A stretch of DNA of 21,777 nucleotides from a bacterium (GTDB lineage: Bacteria > Vulcanimicrobiota > Xenobia > Xenobiales > Xenobiaceae). The stretch covers positions 1 through 21,777 of the forward strand of contig JALHDH010000104.1 of assembly GCA_022839105.1 (NCBI GenBank), written 5' to 3'. Of the stretch, positions 1 to 8,663 are shown piece by piece. The notes beneath the pieces were generated by a model. The model searched no databases and was not told the origin of the DNA. It worked only from the letters and a program-made list of their open reading frames with translations. How positions within the stretch are numbered: the first letter of the stretch is position 1; each line of letters starts with the position of its first letter. A program made the translations under genes and the position numbers.

Positions 1-447
1 CGATGCACGGTAGAACTCCCAGCGTTCCTGGGGGGTCAGGATCCCGCAGAAGGGGTCGCTCTGGCGAAGGCGGCGACCCTCCTCGGAGGGGTCGAGCAGA
101 ACCTCCCGGATCTCCGTCCAGGACCGCTGGAGAATCCGCTCCCATTCCCGCAAGGCCGGACATGGACGCGCCGCAAGCCAGCGTTCCAGGACCCTCCGAG
201 CGTGGGTCAGGCCGCAACGGTCCGGGTCCGCATCGATCCGGGCCACGATGGCCCGGGCCATCGCCAGGCTCCGTTCTTCCACCTCCCGATGATCCGGCAT
301 GAGGGAGGGTTCGACGTGCGCCAGGGTCTCCGCCTGCCGGGATCGCAAGGCACATGGGTCCAGGGAAATCCACTTTCCGGCACTCAGGGGACACCTGCTC
401 TCCCGCAGGGCACTGATGCACGTGGCGGCCTCAGGTGCGGGGTTCAT
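1..447 (-). CDS. hypothetical protein, partial (C-terminal part outside window)
   Basis: An uninterrupted minus-strand frame opens with ATG at 447 and stays open to base 1, giving the first 149 residues. The start overlaps the stop of the upstream SGNH hydrolase gene as ATGA (447-444), and GAGGG lies directly before the ATG, so translation is probably coupled. The visible protein is charged and helical, with an Arg/Glu/Trp-rich middle and a segment reading RRLRQSDPFCGILTPQERW near the edge. It has no signal peptide or membrane segment. I do not recognise the family. The frame is supported by the overlap and by protein-like composition; the opposite-strand frames here are Pro/Arg/Gly-rich and look like antisense shadows. 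Confidence 0.7.
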   Translation of the reverse strand, partial: MNPAPEAATCISALRESRCPLSAGKWISLDPCALRSRQAETLAHVEPSLMPDHREVEERSLAMARAIVARIDADPDRCGLTHARRVLERWLAARPCPALREWERILQRSWTEIREVLLDPSEEGRRLRQSDPFCGILTPQERWEFYRAS

Positions 448-1664
448 CCCTCTGGAACTTCGTCCGTTCGATCCCAGGTTGCGCACGATTTCGTGGGGAC
501 CAGACCCCCTTCGCGCAGGACCCGGACCACCTCGTCGGCCACCACGCGCTGCCCCTGGGCGGTCGGGTGGACCGTGTCGCCCGGCGGGAAGAAGAAGCGC
601 CAGTCCTCGGATTCCTCGGCTGCCAGCATGGCGTCCGCCAGGGGCAGGTGGTTGCGGGCCGCGTAGCGACGGAAGTCGGTGAGGTACTCCCCGGCGGGCC
701 AGGGCTTCAGGCCCAGGGGCATCAGCACCAGGACCAGGGGCCGGCCATCCTGGCGGCACAGGTCCCGGACGCGGTCCAGGGCGGCCCGGCGCTGGTCCAG
801 CGAGACCCGGAATCCCGGGCGCTCCTGGGCGGGGATCCCGGGGTGACGGGGCGGCGGCAGCAGCATGGCCCGCAGGATCTGCGCCAGGGCCGGGCTCATC
901 AGGCTCCGGCGCAGGGTGCGCCGGGTCTGCGAGTCGCCGATCCAGTCCGGGTCGGCCTCTTCGGCATCCGAGTGGTCGTTGTGGCAGGACGCGAAGAGCA
1001 CCAGATCCGGATCCAGGGCTCGGCCCTCCCGCTCCAGCCAGGCCATGGCCTGCCAGGTCGAGTAGCCCGGCACCCCGTGGTTGATGAAGCGGAGCGGCCG
1101 CCGGGTCTGAGCGCGAAGCTCCGCCTGGGCCCGCGCCGGCCAGGTCTCCTCGACCTCGACCCCGACTCCATAGGTTGCCGAATCGCCCAGGCACAGGACG
1201 CGGAACTCGTTTGGATCCGCTGGGAGCGGGATGCCCCTCCCGGAAGCGCCCCGCTCCAGGCCGTGCAGGTCCCAGCGCAGGAGGGGGTGGGGCGCGTAGG
1301 CCGCCCGGGGGAGGCGGGCCAGGTAGTAGCGGGCGGCCCCCTCCTGGACCACCAGGAAGAGGAGGGCCAGCAGGAGGGCCTCCGCCACCGGCCGCCGCGG
1401 GCGCCCGGCGCCCCAGCGCCACAGCCCTGCGAGCAGCAGAGTCCCGAGGCCGCTCCAGGCCAGGAAGGCCAGGGTCTCGCGGGGAGGGAAGAAGCCCGAG
1501 AACTCGTACAGGGGGACCGCTTGGGGCAGGAGGCGGGGCAGGATCCAGGCCGTGAGGCCCATCCAGAGAAGGGCCGTCGCCAGGACCAGGGTCAGTCCCC
1601 TGGGCCAGCCTCTCCGGGCCAGGACCCGGAATGCCCCGCGTTCGAACGGCTTGATGGCCTGCAC
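444..1664 (-). CDS. membrane-anchored SGNH/GDSL-type hydrolase
   Basis: 406 residues. Three hydrophobic stretches (about residues 23-43, 64-83 and 93-107) precede an SGNH hydrolase domain from about 150 onward. Visible blocks are CLGDSATYG (nucleophile Ser162), the glycine block HGVPGYS (196-202), CHND (Asn229) and DTVHP (Asp363, His366), so the Ser-Asn-Asp-His set is complete. Family members hydrolyse esters or acyl groups, often acetyl groups on envelope polysaccharides; the substrate here cannot be told. By analogy with such anchored forms the catalytic domain is probably outside the inner membrane. The gene is coupled through ATGA to the downstream partial gene and is divergent from the methyltransferase-like gene at 1753, with 88 bp between them. 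Confidence 0.88.
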   Translation of the reverse strand: MQAIKPFERGAFRVLARRGWPRGLTLVLATALLWMGLTAWILPRLLPQAVPLYEFSGFFPPRETLAFLAWSGLGTLLLAGLWRWGAGRPRRPVAEALLLALLFLVVQEGAARYYLARLPRAAYAPHPLLRWDLHGLERGASGRGIPLPADPNEFRVLCLGDSATYGVGVEVEETWPARAQAELRAQTRRPLRFINHGVPGYSTWQAMAWLEREGRALDPDLVLFASCHNDHSDAEEADPDWIGDSQTRRTLRRSLMSPALAQILRAMLLPPPRHPGIPAQERPGFRVSLDQRRAALDRVRDLCRQDGRPLVLVLMPLGLKPWPAGEYLTDFRRYAARNHLPLADAMLAAEESEDWRFFFPPGDTVHPTAQGQRVVADEVVRVLREGGLVPTKSCATWDRTDEVPEG

Positions 1665-1752
1665 CTCCTCTCCTGCGCACAGAATCGCCCTCGGGTGCGC
1701 CTCCGCCGGGGCCTCACGGAGGGCCGGCCTGGCCGACGTGGAAGCCAGCCGG

Positions 1753-2937
1753 ATGAGCCTTGCCCGCGCGCTCCTCCTGGCAGCTCTTTTTCTCCTGGCG
1801 GCGGGCCTCTCCTGGGTTCTCCGGGAGGCCCCCGGCTCAGCGCCTGCCCCGACCCCGCTCCCGGCACCGGCGGACTCCCCGTCGGCCTCCCGGGAAGAGC
1901 TCGAACCGGTGGAGTCGGACTGGGACGCCCTGGGGCGATGGATCCTGGATCTGGAGCAGGGGCGTGCGCGGGACGATGTGCCCGAGGGCGCCAGGCGGGC
2001 CTCAGCCTTCCTGGTCCCCCTGCTGGCGCGCCATCAACTCCTCTCCCAGGGCCGCACTCCCGAGGCCCTGGCCTCGGAGGAGGAAGCCCTGGCCCACGAG
2101 TACCTCTTCGGCACGCCCGAGCGGGTCAGGCGTTCGCTGGAGGCCCTGGGCCGCACCCTCTGTCTGTGGCGGGTGGAGCGTCTGTGGCCCGGGACGCGCA
2201 GTCAGCCTCCTCCCCGGCCTCTGCCTTCCTGGGGGCGCTGTCCCGTGGACGGCCGGCCCTACCGGGTCGGGGAGGATGCCTTGAGCTGCGTGTTCCATGA
2301 CCAGTCCTTCAGCACCCGACACCCGATTCCGGCCAATTCTCCCTCCGAGCTGTACCCTCAGTTGACCATGGGCTATTTCCGCAAGGATCGGAGCCGAAGC
2401 CTGGACGCGGTGCTGGAGGCTTCGCTCCCTTCGGGCGTGCAGCCCGGCGAGGTGGTGGTCGATTACGGGTGCGGGGTGGGGTGCTACACCTGGTCGCTGG
2501 CTCGGGGGGCCGGTCCCGAGGGGCGGGTCCTGGCCGTCGACATCGATCCCGGAGTCCTGGACTTCATCTCGTTCGTGGCGGCCCGCCGGGGGATCCCTCA
2601 GGTCGAGACGGTGCTGGCCTCGCGGGAATCGCCCAACCTGGAGCGCTCCTCGGTCGACCGCATCTTCCTGATCGACGTGTACAACGTGCTGGCCGGGATC
2701 GATCTCTTGACCTCGGGTCGGCCCGGCCCCCGGGCCGTCCTCCTCATGCAGAGGCTGGTCAACGCCCTCCGGAGCGGGGGCAAGCTGGTCCTGATCGACT
2801 TCAGGCCCCAGCCGGGGCTTCCTCATGTCTCGGAGGAGCAGGCCATGCGCGACATGGGCGATCTGGGCCTGGTCCTGGTCGATCGCCGGAACGCCCCCGC
2901 CCACGGGATGTACGTCCTGACCTTCCAGAAACCGTGA
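1753..2937 (+). CDS. SAM-dependent methyltransferase-like protein with N-terminal signal anchor
   Basis: 394 residues from ATG 1753, chosen because a hydrophobic segment follows at once (residues 6-22) and GGAAG precedes it; the frame stays open upstream to 1552 but the extra residues look non-coding. A Pro/Ala-rich linker (about 25-45) leads to a helical region. Then comes a metal-site-like segment (Cys163-Pro-x-Asp-Gly, Cys179, His182), and from about 230 a Rossmann methyltransferase fold: motif I VDYGCGVGC (236-244), the acidic end of strand 2 AVDID (261-265) and a GGKLVLIDF strand (342-350). The substrate is unknown. The oddity is the N-terminal anchor, since SAM is cytoplasmic. The gene converges on the secreted protein gene ending at 2980. 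Confidence 0.83.
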   Translation: MSLARALLLAALFLLAAGLSWVLREAPGSAPAPTPLPAPADSPSASREELEPVESDWDALGRWILDLEQGRARDDVPEGARRASAFLVPLLARHQLLSQGRTPEALASEEEALAHEYLFGTPERVRRSLEALGRTLCLWRVERLWPGTRSQPPPRPLPSWGRCPVDGRPYRVGEDALSCVFHDQSFSTRHPIPANSPSELYPQLTMGYFRKDRSRSLDAVLEASLPSGVQPGEVVVDYGCGVGCYTWSLARGAGPEGRVLAVDIDPGVLDFISFVAARRGIPQVETVLASRESPNLERSSVDRIFLIDVYNVLAGIDLLTSGRPGPRAVLLMQRLVNALRSGGKLVLIDFRPQPGLPHVSEEQAMRDMGDLGLVLVDRRNAPAHGMYVLTFQKP

Positions 2938-2979
2938 GTGCCGGACAATCCGGTATTCCCACGCAGGAAAAGCGCGGGT

Positions 2980-4164
2980 TCAGGGCTCGGGACGCAGCCA
3001 CTTCTCCACCGGCGAGCCGTCGACGACCGGTGCATTGAGGATGCGGGTCTCGCCCTGGGCCTTCCGGGGAAGGGGCAGGACCTCGCCTGTGGCCAGGTCC
3101 ACCGCGAAGGCCCGGGGTTCGTTTCCGCGCCTTCCGGAGAGCACCAGGAATTCCCTGGCCGCCGAGACCGAGACCTGGCTGACCTCAAAGGACGGGATGC
3201 TGGCCAGGACCCGTTCGTCGCCCGTGAACCAGACCTCCAGGACCAGGGTCGAACTGCCCTGGGGCGAGGAACGGATTTCCAGGCGCTGGCTCTTGTTGAG
3301 CTGGAGTTCGCGCACCAGGGGATCGGGATGGGGAGGGCGCTCGCGCCAGGAACTGGCACCCTCTTCGGTCTTCCAGGTGAAGAACCGGGTGGCCCCGGCG
3401 AGTTGGACCTCGATGACCGGGTCGGCTCCCTCCCAGAGGACGCGGACGGGCAGGGAACTGCCGGGAAGCTCCAGGAGCCGGGCCTGTTCCGGCGCGGCCT
3501 CCAGCGGGTTGCGGGCCAGGGCCCAGGAAGCGCCGGCCCGGGGACGCACGAACGAGGCCCAACGGGTCCGCGAGGAGTTCAGGGTGGGCGCCAGGAGTTC
3601 GGAGGCGGTGAAGAGCCTCTTCTCCTTTCCGTCCACCCCGGCAGGCAGATAGAGCAGTTCCTGGCTGGAGCGGGACAAGCGCCTGGAGGCCAGGATCGAG
3701 CCGTCCGGTTGGGGCTGGAAGTCGAAGACCCCTCGCATGCGGATCGCGGGGTTGGTGCCCGCCAGCGAGGTCTGGACCAGGTTCCCGTTCTGGTTGGGAT
3801 CGCCCGGAACCCGATGGATGGCCAGGGCAGAAAAGTCCCAGGACCGCAGGGGGCCACCATAGCGGAAGCGCGATTCGCTCGTGGTGTAGAGGTATTCTGC
3901 GTGTCCGGCCTCCAGCACCAGGACCCTTCCGGAGGTTTGGGCCCGGGCAGGGCTCTCTCCGGGGCGCGGCAGGCCCAGCGAGGCGTCGGGGAAGACGACC
4001 TGGCGGGTTCGGGAGACCCGGATGGACTCGACGGGAAGCGCCAGGCGACGGGACAGGTCCTGGAGGCATTTTCGGACCACGGGGAGGGTCGGCTGGGAGG
4101 AGCCCAGGGGAGACAGGGCCATGACGAGGGCCAGGGTCAGGATGGCCATTCCCGCGAACCGCAT
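2980..4164 (-). CDS. secreted protein of unknown function
   Basis: 394 residues from ATG 4164, selected because GGGAGGTGA sits just upstream and the first 24 residues form a signal peptide (MRFAG start, hydrophobic core, then GSSQP). The frame is open upstream to 4371 but without a ribosome site. An N-terminal module (about 28-95) has the segment FPDASLGLPRPGE followed by a VLVLEAG...YLYTT strand pair. The rest is beta-rich with repeated short strands and could be a propeller-like domain; that is inference. No catalytic motif was seen. It is divergent from groES with a 225-bp gap and convergent with the methyltransferase-like gene. It is probably periplasmic or extracellular. Confidence 0.78.
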   Translation of the reverse strand: MRFAGMAILTLALVMALSPLGSSQPTLPVVRKCLQDLSRRLALPVESIRVSRTRQVVFPDASLGLPRPGESPARAQTSGRVLVLEAGHAEYLYTTSESRFRYGGPLRSWDFSALAIHRVPGDPNQNGNLVQTSLAGTNPAIRMRGVFDFQPQPDGSILASRRLSRSSQELLYLPAGVDGKEKRLFTASELLAPTLNSSRTRWASFVRPRAGASWALARNPLEAAPEQARLLELPGSSLPVRVLWEGADPVIEVQLAGATRFFTWKTEEGASSWRERPPHPDPLVRELQLNKSQRLEIRSSPQGSSTLVLEVWFTGDERVLASIPSFEVSQVSVSAAREFLVLSGRRGNEPRAFAVDLATGEVLPLPRKAQGETRILNAPVVDGSPVEKWLRPEP

Positions 4165-4194
4165 CGACTCACCTCCCAGGTGCTGTGGGCTGCG

Positions 4195-4235
4195 GGAGCA
4201 TTCTCGGCGCTTCGCCGGGCTCCTGGGAGTGCTCC
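4195..4235. promoter_or_regulatory. imperfect inverted repeat upstream of groES
   Basis: GGAGCATTCT (4195-4204) and GGAGTGCTCC (4226-4235) pair at 8 of 10 positions across a 21-base spacer. The right arm contains GAGTGCT, as in the CIRCE operator bound by HrcA. However, CIRCE has a 9-base spacer and TTAGCACTC/GAGTGCTAA arms, so this is not a standard CIRCE. It could be a divergent operator between the secreted protein gene and groES, or chance. Confidence 0.25.
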
Positions 4236-4283
4236 GCGGACCCGGCAGGTCCTTGTCGTGTCCATCTCGTATCACTGCTTCCC

Positions 4284-4324
4284 GTCGGCAGCGATCCCGA
4301 ATGAGGAGTTCTCCTCCTGCCGAC
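4284..4324 (+). promoter_or_regulatory. structured groES leader (nested hairpin)
   Basis: GTCGGCAG (4284-4291) pairs perfectly with CTGCCGAC (4317-4324). Inside, GAGGAG (4303-4308) pairs with CTCCTC (4311-4316) around a TT loop, leaving an 11-base bulge on the left side. A further hairpin follows closer to the gene: GGCCTC (4345-4350) with GAGGCC (4358-4363). If the transcript starts upstream, these would fold in the groES 5' leader. A regulatory role is inferred from position only; no promoter was identified with confidence. Confidence 0.4.
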
Positions 4325-4389
4325 CGCCATTCCAGGCAAGATCCGGCCTCCTCGCGTGAGGCCTTCAACAACTCAGCGGAGGTTGACCC

Positions 4390-4695
4390 ATGTCCACTGG
4401 AACCCTCACCCTGAAACCCCTGGGCGATCGCATCGTCCTCAAGCGCCTGCCCCAGGAGGAGAAGACCTCCGGCGGGATCATCCTGCCGGATACCGCCCAG
4501 GAGAAGCCCATGAAGGGAGAGGTCGTGGCCATCGGCCCCGGCAAGACCCTGGAGAACGGCGAGAAGACCCGGATGGAGGTCGAGGTCGGGCAGACCGTCC
4601 TCTTCGGCAAGTACTCCGGGACCGAGGTCAAGATCGACGGCGAGGACTTCACGATCCTCGAACAGCGCGAGATCCTCGGCGTCTTCGTGAACTGA
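4390..4695 (+). CDS. groES: co-chaperonin GroES (Cpn10)
   Basis: 101 residues, near the usual 95-100. It forms the heptameric lid that closes the GroEL folding chamber in the cytoplasm. Diagnostic segments are the N-terminal KPLGDRIVLKR, the mobile loop region EEKTSGGIILPD (about 23-34) that contacts GroEL, and the C-terminal strand around DGEDFTILEQREILGVF. GGAGG lies 8 bases before the ATG. groEL follows after 37 bp in the usual operon order. The leader holds inverted repeats but no standard CIRCE element, so the mode of heat-shock control is open. Confidence 0.98.
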   Translation: MSTGTLTLKPLGDRIVLKRLPQEEKTSGGIILPDTAQEKPMKGEVVAIGPGKTLENGEKTRMEVEVGQTVLFGKYSGTEVKIDGEDFTILEQREILGVFVN

Positions 4696-4732
4696 ACCCC
4701 CCCCTCAATCCATACGGAGGTCCATATCCACC

Positions 4733-6388
<1,656 letters not shown>

Positions 6389-6437
6389 TCGCTTGTTCGG
6401 TCTCGGGGGGCGCGGCACGCCTGCGCTCCCCGGGCCC

Positions 6438-6473
6438 CCGAGGGCGCCTCCCGCTGCGGGCAGGCGCCCTCGG
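6438..6473 (+). terminator. intrinsic terminator after groEL
   Basis: CCGAGGGCGCCT (6438-6449) pairs perfectly over 12 bp with AGGCGCCCTCGG (6462-6473). The loop CCCGCTGCGGGC can pair further on itself. TCCTTCTTC follows as a modest pyrimidine tail. It lies 50 bp after the groEL stop. Confidence 0.75.
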
Positions 6474-6554
6474 TCCTTCTTCGGCTTCTTGAAGGGCGCC
6501 TTCCACCTTGAAGCGAAAGGGGGCGCCCGATCCCCGATAGAGGAGCTCTGTACC

Positions 6555-7118
6555 TTGCGTCGATTCCTTGCCGTCCTGTGCCTTGTCCCCGTGCTCCTGG
6601 CCGTGGCGGGATGTGGCCCTTCCGAAGGGCAGACCATCGGGCTCTACCTGGGTTCGGTGACCATCCACGAGCGCCGACTCCAGGCCTGGGCCGAGGAGCT
6701 CGAAGCCCTGGCCCCCCGTCCGGGTCAGGAGGCGGCCGAACCGGCCGCGCTTCGCGAGAAGGTCGAAGCCCTTCAGCAACTGGTTCGGGACTCCCGGACC
6801 GAGGTCAGCAAGCTCCATGTGCCGGGCCCTTGCGAGCCCCTGCACAAGCTCTATGATCGGGCCTTCGACCTGAGTTCCCGTCGCCTGGGCCTTCTGGCCG
6901 CCTTCCTGGTGGAGGCCGACAAGCACCGCAAGGGGACCCTGGCCTCTGAACAGGTGGCCCAGGCCCTGCAGACGACCCGCGCGGATCTGGCCGAACTGGC
7001 CGCCCAGGCCGAAGCCCTGGATGAGGAGATCCGTCAGGCCAAGATCGAACTGGCTCTTCGCTTCCCGGAGGTCCAGGTCCCGGAGGCCGATCCGCCCGCG
7101 GTTGCGCCCTCGCCATGA
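6555..7118 (+). CDS. putative lipoprotein with coiled-coil-like helices
   Basis: 187 residues from a TTG start at 6555, chosen because AGAGGAG lies about 9 bases upstream and the next residues form a lipoprotein signal: two arginines, a hydrophobic core and the lipobox LAVAGC with Cys20. The mature part is almost entirely helical and rich in Glu, Ala, Leu and Gln, consistent with coiled coils. It ends in a Pro-rich tail. No enzyme motif was seen. It overlaps the following cupin gene by ATGA (7115-7118), so the two are probably co-translated. The function is unknown; envelope localisation is inferred from the lipobox. Confidence 0.8.
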   Translation: MRRFLAVLCLVPVLLAVAGCGPSEGQTIGLYLGSVTIHERRLQAWAEELEALAPRPGQEAAEPAALREKVEALQQLVRDSRTEVSKLHVPGPCEPLHKLYDRAFDLSSRRLGLLAAFLVEADKHRKGTLASEQVAQALQTTRADLAELAAQAEALDEEIRQAKIELALRFPEVQVPEADPPAVAPSP

Positions 7119-7519
7119 GCGCCTCCAGGCTCCTGCCCCACGCCGGAGGCTTCCGGTGGGCCGGAGTGGAGCCAACGGCCTACAAGGATTCCGGGGACTT
7201 CCGGGAGGTCACCCGACGGGTCTTCGTCGGCGAGAAGGGGGAGCCGACGGCCTTCCACGTGCGCTACTTCGAGGTGGCGCCGGGAGGCTTCACCACCCTG
7301 GAACGCCACGAGCATGCGCACTGCGTGGTCGTCATGCGGGGTTCCGGCGAGGTGGTGCTGGATTGTCGGACCCACCCGATGAGCTTCGGCGACGTCCTCT
7401 ACGTGGCGCCCTGGGAATCCCATCAACTGCGCAACCCGGTCTCGGCCGCCGAGCCCTTCGGATTCCTGTGCATCGTGGACGCCCGGCGGGACAGACCCGT
7501 GAACGCGAGTTGCGGCTGA
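7115..7519 (+). CDS. small cupin-domain protein
   Basis: 134 residues forming a single cupin beta-barrel. Cupin motif 1 is seen as PGGFTTLERHEHAHCVVVMRG, with Glu64, His65, His67 and His69 as likely metal ligands. Motif 2 is GDVLYVAPWESHQLRNP, with His103 completing the site. Single-domain cupins include dioxygenases, isomerases and ligand sensors, so the reaction cannot be assigned. It starts within the stop of the lipoprotein gene (ATGA), indicating a two-gene unit. It has no signal peptide and should be cytoplasmic. Confidence 0.88.
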   Translation: MSASRLLPHAGGFRWAGVEPTAYKDSGDFREVTRRVFVGEKGEPTAFHVRYFEVAPGGFTTLERHEHAHCVVVMRGSGEVVLDCRTHPMSFGDVLYVAPWESHQLRNPVSAAEPFGFLCIVDARRDRPVNASCG

Positions 7520-7659
7520 AGAAAGAAAGGGAGCGGGCCCAGGTTTCCTGAGTCCGCTCGAGTTGCCTCGGCGAGGGGCCTTCTCCTGACCCGGGAAATG
7601 CCCTTCCCCCCCGCTGGGGCTGACATCTCGACCGGCCGGCCAGGTTCCTGGACTCTCCC

Positions 7660-7689
7660 TTGGCGCCCCCCATCGACTGGTCGTATTAT
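7660..7689 (+). promoter_or_regulatory. possible sigma70-type promoter in AT-rich patch
   Basis: TTGGCG (7660-7665) and TATTAT (7684-7689) are separated by 18 bases on the plus strand. The same spot reads TATAAT exactly on the minus strand (7690-7685) but without a good -35. No gene follows on the plus strand, so any transcript would be a short RNA or antisense to the rhomboid gene. Confidence 0.3.
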
Positions 7690-7736
7690 AACTCGAGTTC
7701 AGCAAGAATACTAGTCTTTTTGGACTATCCTGTAGG

Positions 7737-7763
7737 ACTTTCGGGGAGGGGTCCCCCGAAAGT
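7737..7763. terminator. hairpin after the rhomboid gene
   Basis: ACTTTCGGGG (7737-7746) pairs perfectly with CCCCGAAAGT (7754-7763) around a 7-base loop. It begins 5 bases after the minus-strand rhomboid stop at 7769. The U-tract is weak in both directions, though CAAAAAG follows on the minus strand. It probably ends the lon-rhomboid transcript. Confidence 0.55.
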
Positions 7764-7768
7764 TGGAA

Positions 7769-8656
7769 TCACCAGTTGCGATCCCGGTTCCGGAGCCGCG
7801 TGGAGTGCATGTCCAGGATCCGGCGTTCCTCGCTGGTCAGGGCGTCCATCCCATTCAAGCGGACCTTGTCCAGGATGGCGTCGACTTCCCGCTCGAGATC
7901 GGCTTCCGGGGAAGGGCGCTCCGCCTCGGGTGGTCGGCCTGCGGACGCCAGTGGCGCCCGGTCGGGTCTTCGGCGGGGAACCGCACGCAGATGGCGCCGG
8001 CGCCACTTCTTCTTGAGGCCCGCCAGGGGGGAGAGATGGTCGAACCAGAGGCCGAATCGGGCCATTCCCACCCCGGCCGCGATGCCGCCCAGATGGGCCA
8101 CGTATGAGACGTTGGAACCGCCGCTGAAGGCCGAAACGAACTGGATCAGGAAGAAGAGGATCCCCAGGTAGAGGGCCCGGATGGGGATCAGTACCAGCAC
8201 CCAGAGCATGATGGTCTCGTTGGGGTGCAGGGTGATGAAGGCGAAGGTCGTTCCCAGGACCGCCGCAGAGGCCCCCACCAGGTAGGGGGCCCCGGGGTTG
8301 AACCAGGCCGCCCCGATGGCCACCAGGGCCCCCACCAGCCCGCTCAGGACGTAGACGCGGTAGAATCGGGCGGTGCCGACGCTCTCCTCCAGGGCGGCCC
8401 CCAGGAAGAAGAGCCCCACCATGTTCCAGAGCAGGTGGAAGAAGTCCTGATGGATCAGCGTGTAGGTGAAGGGCCTCCAGATCTGCAGCCAGGTCCGGAA
8501 GGGATCGCTGCGGGGCTCCATCACCACCCCCAGCCACTCGGCCAGGAGCGGTCGTCCCGTAAGGATCCCGACCACGCCGTCCAGGAGGAACATGGCACCC
8601 GAGAGCACCATCACGTTGCGGACCCCGGGCGTCAGGCGAACCAATCCGTAGCGCAT
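7769..8656 (-). CDS. rhomboid-family intramembrane serine protease
   Basis: 295 residues from ATG 8656, 7 bases after the lon stop; the frame extends upstream only into lon. About six hydrophobic segments lie between residues 13 and 205. Rhomboid signatures are the first-loop WRP (60-62), the His-rich helix ending HQDFFHLLWNM (69-79), the nucleophile motif VGASAAVLG (Ser130, GASA instead of the common GASG) and the catalytic histidine in YVAHLGG (His188). After the membrane domain comes a basic, Pro-rich stretch (215-250) and a short helical tail AILDKVRLNGMDALTSEER (from 260) seen at the end of some rhomboids. The enzyme cuts membrane proteins within or near their transmembrane helices; its substrate is unknown. 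Confidence 0.93.
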   Translation of the reverse strand: MRYGLVRLTPGVRNVMVLSGAMFLLDGVVGILTGRPLLAEWLGVVMEPRSDPFRTWLQIWRPFTYTLIHQDFFHLLWNMVGLFFLGAALEESVGTARFYRVYVLSGLVGALVAIGAAWFNPGAPYLVGASAAVLGTTFAFITLHPNETIMLWVLVLIPIRALYLGILFFLIQFVSAFSGGSNVSYVAHLGGIAAGVGMARFGLWFDHLSPLAGLKKKWRRRHLRAVPRRRPDRAPLASAGRPPEAERPSPEADLEREVDAILDKVRLNGMDALTSEERRILDMHSTRLRNRDRNW

Positions 8657-8663
8657 CGCCGGT

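Noticed and set aside
435..2300. A 621-codon plus-strand frame opposite the SGNH hydrolase
   Set aside because: Rich in Pro, Gly, Gln and Arg with no domain. It overlaps both the hydrolase and the methyltransferase-like gene, each of which has clear motifs.
2941..2953. Terminator between the convergent genes ending at 2937 and 2980
   Set aside because: Only a 5-bp stem (CCGGA/TCCGG) with no T run; too weak to call.
4195..4235. CIRCE operator for HrcA upstream of groES
   Set aside because: The arms only partly match and the spacer is 21 instead of 9 bases, so it is kept only as a weak inverted repeat.
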